From: SZUA-36 sp963749115
Lineage (GTDB): Bacteria > Pseudomonadota > Gammaproteobacteria > Xanthomonadales > SZUA-36
Direction: 5' to 3'
Length of the DNA: 64,000 nucleotides
NCBI GenBank assembly: GCA_963749115.1
Contig: CAVVLP010000002.1
Span: 620,001-684,000, forward strand
The translations under genes and the position numbers were made by a program. This document shows, one piece after another, positions 47,761 to 56,997 of this stretch. The number at the start of each line of letters is the position of its first letter. Position 1 is the first letter of the stretch. Under the pieces are notes generated by a model. The model was not told the origin of the DNA and did not search any database. It saw only the letters and a list, made by a program, of their open reading frames with translations.

Positions 47761-50199
47761 TGCGTCACTGTCCTCCTTGAAAATGGTCTGTTCAATATCC
47801 AGTTTTCGTTTTGCAAGACGCCCCGAATTCAGCACCACCAGCAAGGAACTTAACGACATACCCAATGCCGCCATCCACGGTACGATTAGTCCAGCAGCGG
47901 CAAACGGAACCGCCAGCAGGTTATATGCCAGCGCCCACAACAGGTTTTGGCGGATAACCGCACGTGTTCTGTCACCGGTTTCGAGAATATATGTTATATA
48001 TTTCAATGACTTACCAGTTATAATAAAATCAGCAGTACTATTGGCTAATTCACTGGCTCCCGAGACAGTCATTGACACGTTGGCAAGGGATAGCACAGGG
48101 GCATCATTGATGCCATCACCCACCATCAGAACGGTCTTTCCGTTGTTTTGCAGGGTCTCAAGAAAGTCCATCTTCATCCTGGGTGATTGTTCGGCATGCC
48201 AACTGTTAATACCGGTGCGATCTGCTACCGAGGCAACGGCCTGCGGGTGATCACCTGAAAGGATGATTAAATCGAGGCCTCTCTCGCGCAGTGCCGCCAT
48301 GGTTTCGACGGCTGAGTCCCGCAAACCATCGTCCAGATCGAAACGGGCGATCCAACCATTATCATCAACGAGCCATAACCTACCCAAACCACCCGTAAAA
48401 TCGATAACATTAACGTGAGTAAAAGCGGCATTACCCAGCCGATAGAGGGTGCCATCCACCCTGCCCTCAACACCATTTTCATGATTAATGATATCGCGAA
48501 CCGCACCGCGTTCAACCTGGATATCGGTAAAGGCCTTTGATATTGGATGTGAAGAATCAATTTCCAGCAGGGCCGCGATATGCAATACGGCCTCCTCGTC
48601 ATATTCTTCACGGGCGGGATTAATCACCGTGTTCACGATTGACGGTGAACCGCTTGTCAATGTACCTGTCTTGTCAAACACAACGGTGTCAATACTACCC
48701 AGAATCTCGAGTGCTTCGCTACGGGTTAACAGCACGCCCTGTTCAAGAAGTGCGCGGCTTGATGATGCAATTGCAGCAGGTGTGGCCAGTGACAATGCAC
48801 ATGGACAACTGATAACCAACACGGCGAGAGTGGCAGGGAATAACATCGTCACATCATGTGTCAACCACCACAGGGCAGTCAGGCTGGCAACGACAAGGAC
48901 AACAGCCACGAACCAACCCGCATAGCGCTCAGAAAGCCGTGTGTAACGACTTCGATGTGTCTGTGACTTCAGCAACATACGTCCCATCACTGAAACAGTG
49001 GAGTCGTCGGGGTCTTTGGAGACCTCAAACTCTATGGTCTGCGAACGGTTGATGCTGCCGGCTATGACCATATCGCCGATGTGTTTTTTGACTGGTCGGG
49101 ACTCCCCGGTCAAAAGGGCTTCGTCAACCTCAGTGGAACCCCTGGTAACCAGTCCATCGGCAGGGAAAGTCTGCCCTGCCCTCACCCGGACCTGGTCAGC
49201 GATACGCAAATCAGTGGCTGGTACCTTCTCCGTTTGTTCATCCCGCACCAATTCGGCCCACTCGGGCAATAGCCGGGCAAGTGCCAGACCGGTTTGCAGG
49301 TTCTGATGACGGATAACCAGTTCTGCATACCTTCCCAGTGATAAGAAAAAGATAAACATGACGACCGAATCAAAATAGACGTGGCCATTGCCGGTTAGAA
49401 AATTGATACAACTCATGATAAAGGCGATGGAAATGGCCAGCGCGACCGGTACATCCATACCCACCCTTCGATGGGACAAGCTTCGCCAGGCACTGCTATA
49501 GAAAACCCGGCCTGAATAGAGCAAAACCGGTGTTGTCACGATCAGGCTGATCAACTGAAGGAAACGCTCGGGACCTTCTGCAATACCCATCGCGTCACCT
49601 GCGTACAGTCCCGCGGCAAACATCATCACCTGCATCATACCCAGGCCTGCAACACCGAGGCGTTTCAGGGCATTGCGGCGCTCCGTCTGCCTGCCCATGG
49701 CTTCTGCGCCGGCCAGCGGCAGATGCGGGCGATAGCCGACACCGGCCAGAATTGCGGCGATCCTGCTCAGGTGTAGTTTGTCCGGTTGCCAGTTAATACG
49801 CACAAAACCGGTGGCCACATCTACCTGGACCTGGTCAATACCCTGGCGGGCTTCCAATTGACTCCGGATCAACCATGCACAGGCGGCACAGCGGATACCC
49901 TCAACCTGCAGCAATAGTTCGTAACGGCCGTTTTTCAGGGGGCTGCCCCACAGTGAACTGCGCTCATCGTAGCGCTTCCAGGAATCTTCAATAGCGCCAT
50001 CTTCATCTGTGGGTTTGATGGCATTTTCGGTGCGGAATTGATAATAGCGTGACTGGCCGGACTGTAGTATCAGGTTGGCAACAGCCTCGCAGCCACTACA
50101 GCAGACGGGCTGTAGACCGTCTTTTGCTTCGATAGTGAGCATGCAATTGGCTGGAACGGGCTCTCCGCAATGGAAACAGAACCGTGGGTTTTCAGTCAT
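47757..50199 (-). CDS. ccoI: Copper-translocating P-type ATPase CcoI (FixI type)
   Basis: Exports or delivers copper for cbb3 oxidase assembly. The N-terminus has FCFHCGEPVP and CCSGCEAVAN, then a metal-binding GIRCAACAWLIRSQL. Membrane domain with transport motif SCPCALSLATP; phosphorylation site VVFDKTGTLTSG; hinge MVGDGINDAPVLSLANVS. About 815-829 residues. The start at 50199 (MTENPRFCFHCG) follows the ccoH stop by 4 bases; an upstream in-frame ATG at 50247 lies inside ccoH. As sequenced, the frame has no stop before ccoS; see that entry. The 47757 end assumes the overlapping TGA. Confidence 0.92.
47772..47778 (-). promoter_or_regulatory. Shine-Dalgarno site of ccoS
   Basis: AAGGAGG, 11 bases before the ccoS ATG, inside the ccoI reading frame. 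Its presence supports separate initiation of CcoS even though the two frames are continuous. Confidence 0.7.
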
Positions 50200-50203
50200 T
50201 GAC

Positions 50204-50473
50204 CTAGTTCGATTTGGAGTCAGATTCGCCCGATTTGGCTTTTTCACTCTCTATATCAGGTAGCTGGGCTTTCAATTCACTTTCTAGCTCAAGATACTCG
50301 TCATCAGTTACAACCAGCTGGTGCGGGTTACTGACCGCCAGGTAAAGGGTAAAAAAACTGGCGATTACCACAGAGGCAGGCAACGCTATGATAAACCACG
50401 GCCAGAATTGCTTGTACCACGGTTCGATGACAACCGGTACCCCTGCGTTATTTTGCTGCTGATTTTTGTTCAT
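50204..50473 (-). CDS. ccoH: FixH/CcoH family protein, short
   Basis: 89 residues. The helix EPWYKQFWPWFIIALPASVV followed by TLYLAVSNPHQLVVTDDEY is the family's N-terminal signature, with the F-W-P-W-F-I-I-A-L-P core. Classic FixH proteins have about 150 residues with a periplasmic domain; here that domain is missing, replaced by a Glu/Lys/Ser tail. It lies between ccoG and ccoI, as expected, and may act only as the small membrane part. Confidence 0.75.
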   Translation of the reverse strand: MNKNQQQNNAGVPVVIEPWYKQFWPWFIIALPASVVIASFFTLYLAVSNPHQLVVTDDEYLELESELKAQLPDIESEKAKSGESDSKSN

Positions 50474-50491
50474 ACTAAGTCCAACAGGCTT

Positions 50492-51868
50492 CTAATCAAA
50501 CGGCATCAGGAAACGTGCACTAATGGTGCGTTCAATTACAGGCTCATCCATGGTAGAAAATCTCACGTCAACTTTCATAGAGCCTTTACCAGCGCTCCTG
50601 GGCGCCTGCATGCGCATAATAAAGTTGCCAACCTCTTCCGGATCAAGCTCAGGCTCAGGTGAGATCAGCACGCGTATGTCATCATTATTCAACACTTCTA
50701 TCTTATATTGATGGGGTTTGAAATCCATATTGATCAATTTGAGAGTATAGACATTTTCAATCTGGTCACCCGGTAATTCGCGGTAAAGGGCATTGCGGTC
50801 ATGCAACAGGTCCGCGCGTAATAATACACGGTTATTGACCGAGTAGATGACACCGGCAACCAGGGCCAACAATAAAACAGCATAGACAGCAATACGTGGA
50901 CGGAATACCCGGGTTTCCTTACCGCTTAACCTGTGTTCCGTTGTGTAGCTGATCAAGCCTCTCTTGTAGTCCATTTTGTCCATGACCTGGTCACAGACAT
51001 CGATACACGCGGCACAGGCGATACATTCGATTTGCAGACCTTCACGGATATCGATACCGGTTGGACAAACCTGCACACAAAGAGTACAGCCGATGCAGTC
51101 TCCAAGGCCTTTCTCAACCGGACTATCTTTCTTGGCGCGTGCGCCGCGGGGTTCTCCACGCGCTTCATCGTAGGCGATGACCAGTGTGTCCTTGTCGAAC
51201 ATCGCACTCTGGAAACGGGCGTAGGGGCACATATATTTACAAACCTGCTCACGCAGAATGCCAGCGTTACCATAGGTGGCGAAACTGTAAAACAACATCC
51301 AGAAAGTTTCCCAACCACCGAGTTGAAAAGTAACCACAGATGCACCTAGACCCCGGATCGGTGTGAAAAAGCCCACAAAGGTGAAACCGGTCCACAAGGC
51401 GAACCCGATCCACAGGATCTGCTTGGAGGTCTTACGTAAAATTTTATTTGCATTCCAGGGGGAAGCATCCAGTTTGATACGTTTGCCACGATCACCTTCA
51501 ACCCAACGTTCCATCCACAAAAACACTTCAGTCCAGACGGTTTGCGGGCACGCGTATCCGCACCAGAGTCTTCCGGCGACCGCTGTGACAAAGAACAGGG
51601 ACAAGCCGGCTATGATCAACATCAGCGTCAGGAATATAAAATCCTGGGGCCAGAATGTAAGACCGAAGATATAGAATTTGCGGGCTGGCAGGTCAAACAG
51701 GACCGACTGGTGACCACCCCAGTTCAGCCATGGCAGTATGTAATACAAACCCAACAAAACAAAGACCGCAAGTTTACGCAGGCTTGCAAAGCTGCCTTTT
51801 ACATCACGCGGGTAAACCTTTGGATCTTTACGGTAGAGGGATGCCGCAGCATCCTGATTTTGACTCAT
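50492..51868 (-). CDS. ccoG: Cytochrome c oxidase accessory protein CcoG
   Basis: Membrane Fe-S protein that reduces copper for cbb3 assembly. 458 residues. Two ferredoxin-type clusters: CIGCTLCVQVCPTGIDIREG and ECIACAACIDVCDQVMDK. The membrane part carries WCGYACPQTVWTEVFLWMER, with further cysteines in REQVCKYMCPYARFQ. A C-terminal Ig-like periplasmic domain (ENVYTLKLINMDFKPHQYKI) is typical. Its start overlaps the small membrane protein's stop (ATGA at 51865-51868). Confidence 0.95.
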   Translation of the reverse strand: MSQNQDAAASLYRKDPKVYPRDVKGSFASLRKLAVFVLLGLYYILPWLNWGGHQSVLFDLPARKFYIFGLTFWPQDFIFLTLMLIIAGLSLFFVTAVAGRLWCGYACPQTVWTEVFLWMERWVEGDRGKRIKLDASPWNANKILRKTSKQILWIGFALWTGFTFVGFFTPIRGLGASVVTFQLGGWETFWMLFYSFATYGNAGILREQVCKYMCPYARFQSAMFDKDTLVIAYDEARGEPRGARAKKDSPVEKGLGDCIGCTLCVQVCPTGIDIREGLQIECIACAACIDVCDQVMDKMDYKRGLISYTTEHRLSGKETRVFRPRIAVYAVLLLALVAGVIYSVNNRVLLRADLLHDRNALYRELPGDQIENVYTLKLINMDFKPHQYKIEVLNNDDIRVLISPEPELDPEEVGNFIMRMQAPRSAGKGSMKVDVRFSTMDEPVIERTISARFLMPFD

Positions 51869-52224
51869 TTCCAGTCCTCGCCGTCAATATCCGGGCTGGA
51901 TTGTGACGGGTCTTGAACCTCCGGTATTGGACGCCGACCTTCACCTTTGGTATGCCCGCGTGAAGGACCGGTACGTATCATGAACATGGTTAATGCAGAT
52001 GCCAACAGGCAGACGAGGTACAAAAATGCGAAAGCGAGCCCGTAAGCCAGGCGCATACCGATATCATATTCGTAGGCCCAGGCGTTGACCATGTCCAATG
52101 GATCAACCAGTCCGAACAAAACGAAAGCACCGGTTGCCGCCGACAGAAAAGCGATCCAGAATACGACAGCCCAATCGCGCTGTCGCATACTCCATCGCCG
52201 GTTAACAGGGTGCTGTGTGGTCAT
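51865..52224 (-). CDS. cco-linked membrane protein of unknown function
   Basis: 119 residues. Two or three helices: AVVFWIAFLSAATGAFVLFG and AYGLAFAFLYLVCLLASALTM, with a basic, Pro/Asp-rich C-terminus. It sits exactly between ccoP (4 bases upstream) and ccoG (4-base overlap downstream), so it is translated as part of the oxidase operon. I do not recognise it as a named Cco protein. A role in assembly or stability is inference from location. Confidence 0.7.
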   Translation of the reverse strand: MTTQHPVNRRWSMRQRDWAVVFWIAFLSAATGAFVLFGLVDPLDMVNAWAYEYDIGMRLAYGLAFAFLYLVCLLASALTMFMIRTGPSRGHTKGEGRRPIPEVQDPSQSSPDIDGEDWK

Positions 52225-52228
52225 GTTT

Positions 52229-53125
52229 CTATTTTGACAAGCTTAAAACATAGGCGGCAAGCAGGCGTCGCTGCTCTTCAGTCAGCAGGTCCTTGTGCGC
52301 CGGCATATTACCATTACGACCTTCGACAAGGGTTTTCCTGATGGTTTCGGGGTCGCCGCCGTACAACCATATATCGTCATTGAGCCGTGGTGAACCCAGT
52401 GCCTGGTTACCACTACCGTCGGCACCGTGGCAGGCAACGCACAACATGTCAAAGTTCTTCTTACCATTCGCGGCCATAACCGGGTCGGCTTTCTGACCTG
52501 ACAGGCTCTGTACGTAAACCACAAGTTCGCTAATGGCCTTGTCATCCAGACCTGCGACCATCACGGGCATGGCACCTGCGCGCCCGTTCTCGAGAGTTTG
52601 CATGATGGTGTCAAAACTGTCGCCATATAACCAGTCATCGTCCGTCAGGTTCGGAAAGCCGCGTGCACCACGACCATCAGACCCGTGACACATGGCACAA
52701 TTGTTGGCAAACAGTCTTTGACCGGTTGCGTTGGCATCAGCATCCGCGATCAGGGTTTCATTATCCATTTCCATGTAGCGCCCAAAAATGACTTCCTGTG
52801 CTTCGGTAGCGGCCTTCATTTCAGCCTCATACTGACCTTCCTGGCTCCAGCCAAGAACACCGCCAATATTTCCAAGACCGCCGAACAAAACAAGGTAAAT
52901 GAAAGCAAAAGCGATGGTTCCATAAAACAGTTGCAACCACCACCTCGGCAAAGGGTTATTGAGCTCCACAAGGTCCTCGTCCCATACGTGGCCGGTGGTA
53001 CCGGTTCCATCGCCCTCTTCATCACGATTGGAAACACCCTTGGTCCACTGTAACAACCAGAAACAGCCCAGGACGGTGCCGACGGTTATGATAATGACAT
53101 ACCAATGCCAGAAACTAGTTAACAT
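52229..53125 (-). CDS. ccoP: cbb3-type cytochrome c oxidase subunit III
   Basis: Membrane-anchored dihaem c-type cytochrome that receives electrons for CcoN. 298 residues. An N-terminal helix, then GHVWDEDLVELNNPLPRWW, the usual CcoP signature, a second helix and two haem c sites, CAMCH (in NNCAMCHGSDGRGARGFPNL) and CVACH (in LCVACHGADGSGNQALG). Starts 11 bases within ccoQ. Confidence 0.96.
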   Translation of the reverse strand: MLTSFWHWYVIIITVGTVLGCFWLLQWTKGVSNRDEEGDGTGTTGHVWDEDLVELNNPLPRWWLQLFYGTIAFAFIYLVLFGGLGNIGGVLGWSQEGQYEAEMKAATEAQEVIFGRYMEMDNETLIADADANATGQRLFANNCAMCHGSDGRGARGFPNLTDDDWLYGDSFDTIMQTLENGRAGAMPVMVAGLDDKAISELVVYVQSLSGQKADPVMAANGKKNFDMLCVACHGADGSGNQALGSPRLNDDIWLYGGDPETIRKTLVEGRNGNMPAHKDLLTEEQRRLLAAYVLSLSK

Positions 53126-53330
53126 GACTCACTCCCTTTCCCGTTGGCCGGGTCTCATCAGTCGGGTCTACATCATTCGGAATTACGCCGTTGTCTTCTT
53201 CCAGGGGCAGCATGCTGGCCTCGGAGAAAGCCGTTTTACGTTTCTTGCTCCATGCCCAGGCCCATAGACCTAAAAAGGAAAAAATCAGGATCAGAAGAAT
53301 AGCGCCACGGATAATATTGGTGATATCCAT
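53115..53330 (-). CDS. ccoQ: cbb3-type cytochrome c oxidase subunit CcoQ
   Basis: 71 residues from the ATG at 53330; earlier in-frame ATGs would overlap ccoO. One helix (IIRGAILLILIFSFLGLWAWAWS) followed by KKRKTAFSEASMLPLEED, the typical CcoQ (FixQ) layout, with the hydrophobic stretch next to a basic patch. Small accessory subunit that stabilises CcoP in the complex. Confidence 0.9.
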   Translation of the reverse strand: MDITNIIRGAILLILIFSFLGLWAWAWSKKRKTAFSEASMLPLEEDNGVIPNDVDPTDETRPTGKGVSHVN

Positions 53331-53331
53331 T

Positions 53332-53943
53332 TCAACGTCCACTCCTTGCATGGCCGAGACTCTGCAGATACGCAATGACGGCATCCATCTCTGTTTTACC
53401 TGCTACCACCGAGGGTGCTGCAGCAATATCCTCTTCTGAGTACGGGTCACCCAGCGCATTCAGAGCACGCATCTTCCTTTGCACCAGTTCGCCATCGACC
53501 ATCCGGTCAGATAGCCAACCGTAATTTGGCATATTGGATTCAGGTACCACGTCACGCGGGTTATTCATATGAATGTAGTGCCACTCGTCGCTGTAACGGC
53601 CACCTACCCTCGCAAGATCGGGCCCGGTTCGCTTGGAGCCCCACTGGAATGGACGGTCATAAACGGATTCACCGGCGATCGAATAAGGCCCATAGCGCTC
53701 GGTTTCGCTGCGGAATGGACGGATCATCTGTGAATGACAGTTGTAACAGCCTTCATGCACATATACATCACGACCAGCGAGTTCCAACGCAGGGTAAGGC
53801 ACAACACCTTCAGCCGGTTTTCTTACCTGGTCCAAGAACATCAATGGAACAATTTCAACCAGCCCGCCAAGGCTGATAGCAATGATGATAAATATGGCCA
53901 TCAGGCTGATATTTGTCTCGAGTTTTTTGTGTCCTGTGCTCAT
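53332..53943 (-). CDS. ccoO: cbb3-type cytochrome c oxidase subunit II
   Basis: Monohaem membrane cytochrome c. About 203 residues from MSTGHKKLETN. One helix (ISLMAIFIIIAISLGGLVEI), haem site EGCYNCHSQMIRPFRSE and the partner Met in ESNMPNYGWL. Starts with one base shared with the ccoN stop (TAATG), giving tight coupling. Confidence 0.96.
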   Translation of the reverse strand: MSTGHKKLETNISLMAIFIIIAISLGGLVEIVPLMFLDQVRKPAEGVVPYPALELAGRDVYVHEGCYNCHSQMIRPFRSETERYGPYSIAGESVYDRPFQWGSKRTGPDLARVGGRYSDEWHYIHMNNPRDVVPESNMPNYGWLSDRMVDGELVQRKMRALNALGDPYSEEDIAAAPSVVAGKTEMDAVIAYLQSLGHARSGR

Positions 53944-55361
53944 TAGTGGTCTCCCCAAATTGCAGGTTCTGAGGCAGGAATCGGTTTCATTTCCTTGCTG
54001 CTAAGCGTCTTCCAGGTATTCCAGGCCATGAAGAACATACCGGAAAGGAATAACAAACCACCCAATAGTCTGATCACGTAATACGGTTTGGTGGCTGCAA
54101 GACTTTCGATAAAGCTGTAAGTCAGGGTGCCGTCATCGTTAAATGCACGCCACATCAGGCCCTGCATCACACCGGCAATCCACATCGAGGTGATATACAT
54201 AACCACACCAATTGTTGATGTCCAGAAATGGATATCGATTGCCTTGATGCTGTGCATTTTCTTTTCACCGATCAGGCGTGGAATCAGGCAATACAATGAG
54301 CCTATGGTCATCATCGCAACCCAACCCAGGGCACCGGAATGCACGTGGCCGATTGTCCAGTCGGTATAGTGGCTCAAGGCATTGACGGTCTTGATCGACA
54401 TCATCGGTCCTTCAAACGTGGACATACCATAGAAACTCAGCGCCACGATCATGAATTTCAGGACCGGATCGGTACGTAACTTATGCCAGGCACCCGACAA
54501 GGTCATGATGCCGTTGATCATGCCACCCCAGCTGGGAGCCAGCAGGATCAATGAAAACACCATGCCGAGGGACTGCACCCAGTTTGGCAAGGCGGTGTAG
54601 TGAAGGTGATGCGGACCCGCCCACATGTAAATGGCAATCAGGGCCCAGAAATGCACGATCGACAAACGGTACGAATAGACCGGTCCTTCCGCCTGTTTGG
54701 GTACGAAGTAATACATCATTCCCAGGAAGCCGGCTGTCAGGAAAAAGCCTACAGCGTTGTGCCCGTACCACCACTGCACCATCGCATCGACTGCACCCGA
54801 ATATATCGGGTAGGACTTGTCAACAGTGATCGGGAACGACAGGTTGTTCACGATATGCAGCACGGCAATGGTCAGGATAAATGCACCATAAAACCAGTTG
54901 GCCACGTAGATATGACTGACACGCCGTTTGACAATAGTTCCGAAAAACAGCACGGCATACGCGACCCAGACCAGCGTGATCAGGATATCGATCGGCCATT
55001 CGAGTTCGGCGTATTCCTTACCCTGGGTCCAGCCCAGTGGTAGCGTGACAGCCGCCGCAACAATGACGGCCTGCCAACCCCAGAACACACCACTGGCCAG
55101 CTTGTCGGATATCAGACGCACGTGGCAGGTTCTTTGTACAACGTACAAGGAAGTACCTATCAGGCCGCTACCCCCAAAGGCGAAAATGACCGCATTGGTA
55201 TGAAGCGGACGCAAACGTCCATAAGTCAGCCAGGGTATATCGAGATTTAGAATAGGCAACCATAATTGCGCAGCAATAATGACACCCACCAGCATTCCCA
55301 CGATACCCCAGAGAATCGTCGCTATGACGAATTGTCTAACAACCTTATCGTTGTAAGTCAT
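53943..55361 (-). CDS. ccoN: cbb3-type cytochrome c oxidase subunit I
   Basis: Catalytic haem-copper subunit, 472 residues with about twelve helices. Histidines for the two haems and CuB are visible in RPLHTNAVIFAFGGSG, WWYGHNAVGFFLTAGFL, GPHHLHYTALPNWVQ and DWTIGHVHSGALGW. The Tyr of the cross-link (Y-containing helix near MYYFVPKQAEGP) is also in place. First gene of the ccoNOQP-x-GHIS operon. I looked for a TTGAT-N4-ATCAA FNR site upstream and did not see one. Confidence 0.96.
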   Translation of the reverse strand: MTYNDKVVRQFVIATILWGIVGMLVGVIIAAQLWLPILNLDIPWLTYGRLRPLHTNAVIFAFGGSGLIGTSLYVVQRTCHVRLISDKLASGVFWGWQAVIVAAAVTLPLGWTQGKEYAELEWPIDILITLVWVAYAVLFFGTIVKRRVSHIYVANWFYGAFILTIAVLHIVNNLSFPITVDKSYPIYSGAVDAMVQWWYGHNAVGFFLTAGFLGMMYYFVPKQAEGPVYSYRLSIVHFWALIAIYMWAGPHHLHYTALPNWVQSLGMVFSLILLAPSWGGMINGIMTLSGAWHKLRTDPVLKFMIVALSFYGMSTFEGPMMSIKTVNALSHYTDWTIGHVHSGALGWVAMMTIGSLYCLIPRLIGEKKMHSIKAIDIHFWTSTIGVVMYITSMWIAGVMQGLMWRAFNDDGTLTYSFIESLAATKPYYVIRLLGGLLFLSGMFFMAWNTWKTLSSKEMKPIPASEPAIWGDH

Positions 55362-55480
55362 GATTGAACTCTTCCCTCACTTTTTAAAAACAAAGTGACA
55401 ACCCGGATCCAGGTTATCACCGCTGATGTTTCCTGAATGTACAACGGAAACCTCATTCTAAAACCCGTTGAACGGGTCAA

Positions 55481-55936
55481 CTATCCAACACCCGTGCTTG
55501 CCATGGTGTTACTGCACAAACCGTTTCGAAGCCACATTTTCAAACGCCGGTAATCATCCGTCCCTTGTTGCTGTGAGGATCGGATGACCAGTTGGCGGAT
55601 CGTGTCTCCATTGCTGAATCGTAAAACGGAAAACCAGTGGGTAGACCACTGTTGACCGTGCAGAAAACCCTCAATTATGTCTTCCCGGTCAGATTCTAAT
55701 CTGACCCGTCCATCGGGAAAAATGACCGAGGTCAATTTTACGTTACTTGTTTTAGAAATTTTTAATATATGTGTGGCCCACCCTACCCCGAAAAACAGGA
55801 TTGCAAGCAACATCGACAAAACCGGATAGGGACCAAGCAGTGCTGCAAGAATACCCAGCATATACAGCGCACCGACTGCAAAAGCGAAATCCTTTCTGTT
55901 CGCAACATTCAATCTGATTGGCTTGTTAGTCAGCAT
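55481..55936 (-). CDS. ygfX: YgfX/CptA family membrane protein
   Basis: 151 residues. Two adjacent helices (FAFAVGALYMLGILAALLG and VLSMLLAILFFGVGWATHI) are followed by a soluble part with VIFPDGRVRLESD and DDYRRLKMWLR. It is the usual partner of SdhE: in E. coli the pair is ygfX-ygfY, with YgfX called CptA and suggested to interact with cytoskeletal proteins. Overlaps sdhE by 11 bases, so co-translated. Confidence 0.8.
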   Translation of the reverse strand: MLTNKPIRLNVANRKDFAFAVGALYMLGILAALLGPYPVLSMLLAILFFGVGWATHILKISKTSNVKLTSVIFPDGRVRLESDREDIIEGFLHGQQWSTHWFSVLRFSNGDTIRQLVIRSSQQQGTDDYRRLKMWLRNGLCSNTMASTGVG

Positions 55937-56174
55937 TTGTAAGGGTATTGATCAAAACCAGTAAAGTGGGATCCGTTGGCAAATTCCTACCGGAAACCCA
56001 ATCAAATAACACATCGTCTTCCTGGCTCAGCAATGCTTCAAGCTGTGGCCAGGCCCCGTCAAGCAACGGACCTGCCTGTCTCTCAAAAAATGCCTCGAAA
56101 AGCACATCCAATTCCTTCATACCCCGTCGGCTTTGCCAACGTAGTTTTTTTACCCTGTCCAGACCGATATGCAT
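55926..56174 (-). CDS. sdhE: FAD assembly factor SdhE
   Basis: 82 residues. Helps attach FAD covalently to SdhA. The family motif RRGMKELD (R-G-x-x-E) is present in KLRWQSRRGMKELDVLFEAF. Then LLSQEDDVLFDWVSGRNLP. It lies 15 bases after sdhB, so it is in the sdh operon. Confidence 0.95.
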   Translation of the reverse strand: MHIGLDRVKKLRWQSRRGMKELDVLFEAFFERQAGPLLDGAWPQLEALLSQEDDVLFDWVSGRNLPTDPTLLVLINTLTNAD

Positions 56175-56189
56175 TAACCGCAGGCGGTC

Positions 56190-56976
56190 TCAGGCCCCGT
56201 TCCTTTCCAACAGCATTTTCTTGGTTTCAGCTATCGCCTTGGCCGGGTTCAGGCCCTTGGGACAGGTTGAAGTACAGTTCATGATCGTGTGGCAGCGATA
56301 CAAGCCGGAATGGATCGTCAAGTGCATCGAGACGTTCACCGGTATCCTCATCACGGCTGTCAACCAGCCAACGGTAAGCCTGCAATAAAATTGCGGGCCC
56401 CAGGTAACGATCGCCATTCCACCAGTAACTCGGACAGGAAGTGGAGCAACAGGCGCACAGAATACACTCGTACAGACCATCCAGTTTTTCGCGATCTTCC
56501 TGGGACTGTAGCCTTTCCTGATCCGGTAACGGTACGCTTTGTGTACTTATCCAGGGTTTTATGCTGGCGTATTGTGCATAGAAGTGGGTCATATCCGGCA
56601 CCAGGTCCTTGACCACCTGCAGGTGCGGCAATGGATTGATCTTCACATCACCCTTGATCGAGCTGATGGGCTTGGTGCACGCCAGTGTATTGGTGCCGTC
56701 GATATTCATCGCACATGAACCGCAAATACCTTCACGGCATGAACGGCGAAAGGTCAGTGATGGATCAATTTCATTTTTAATCTTGAGAACAGCATCCAGC
56801 ACCATTGGACCACAATCATCAAGATCGATCTCAAAACTGTCGATACGCGGGTTCTCACCCTTGTCAGGATCCCATCGATAGACATGGAATGTACGGATAT
56901 TGACGGCACCCTCTGGGCCAGAAAATTTCTGACCTTTAAGCGGGCGGGATTCAGGAGCTAATCTTAATTCGAGCAT
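56190..56976 (-). CDS. sdhB: Succinate dehydrogenase iron-sulfur subunit, frameshifted
   Basis: Electron-transfer subunit, about 260 residues when joined. [2Fe-2S] cysteines in SCREGICGSCAMNIDG, [4Fe-4S]/[3Fe-4S] cysteines in CILCACCSTSCPSYWWNG, and the last ones in CTSTCPKGLNPAKAIAE, which is read in a second frame. The frames switch by one base near 56300, between DDPFRL and YRCHTIMNC. All ligands are present, so the gene should be functional if the break is an error. Confidence 0.92.
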
Positions 56977-56997
56977 GGTGTCTTCCTTTTCTCCGGC

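Noticed and set aside
55362..55480. FNR/Anr site upstream of ccoN
   Set aside because: Looked for TTGAT-N4-ATCAA in the leader and did not find a convincing match.
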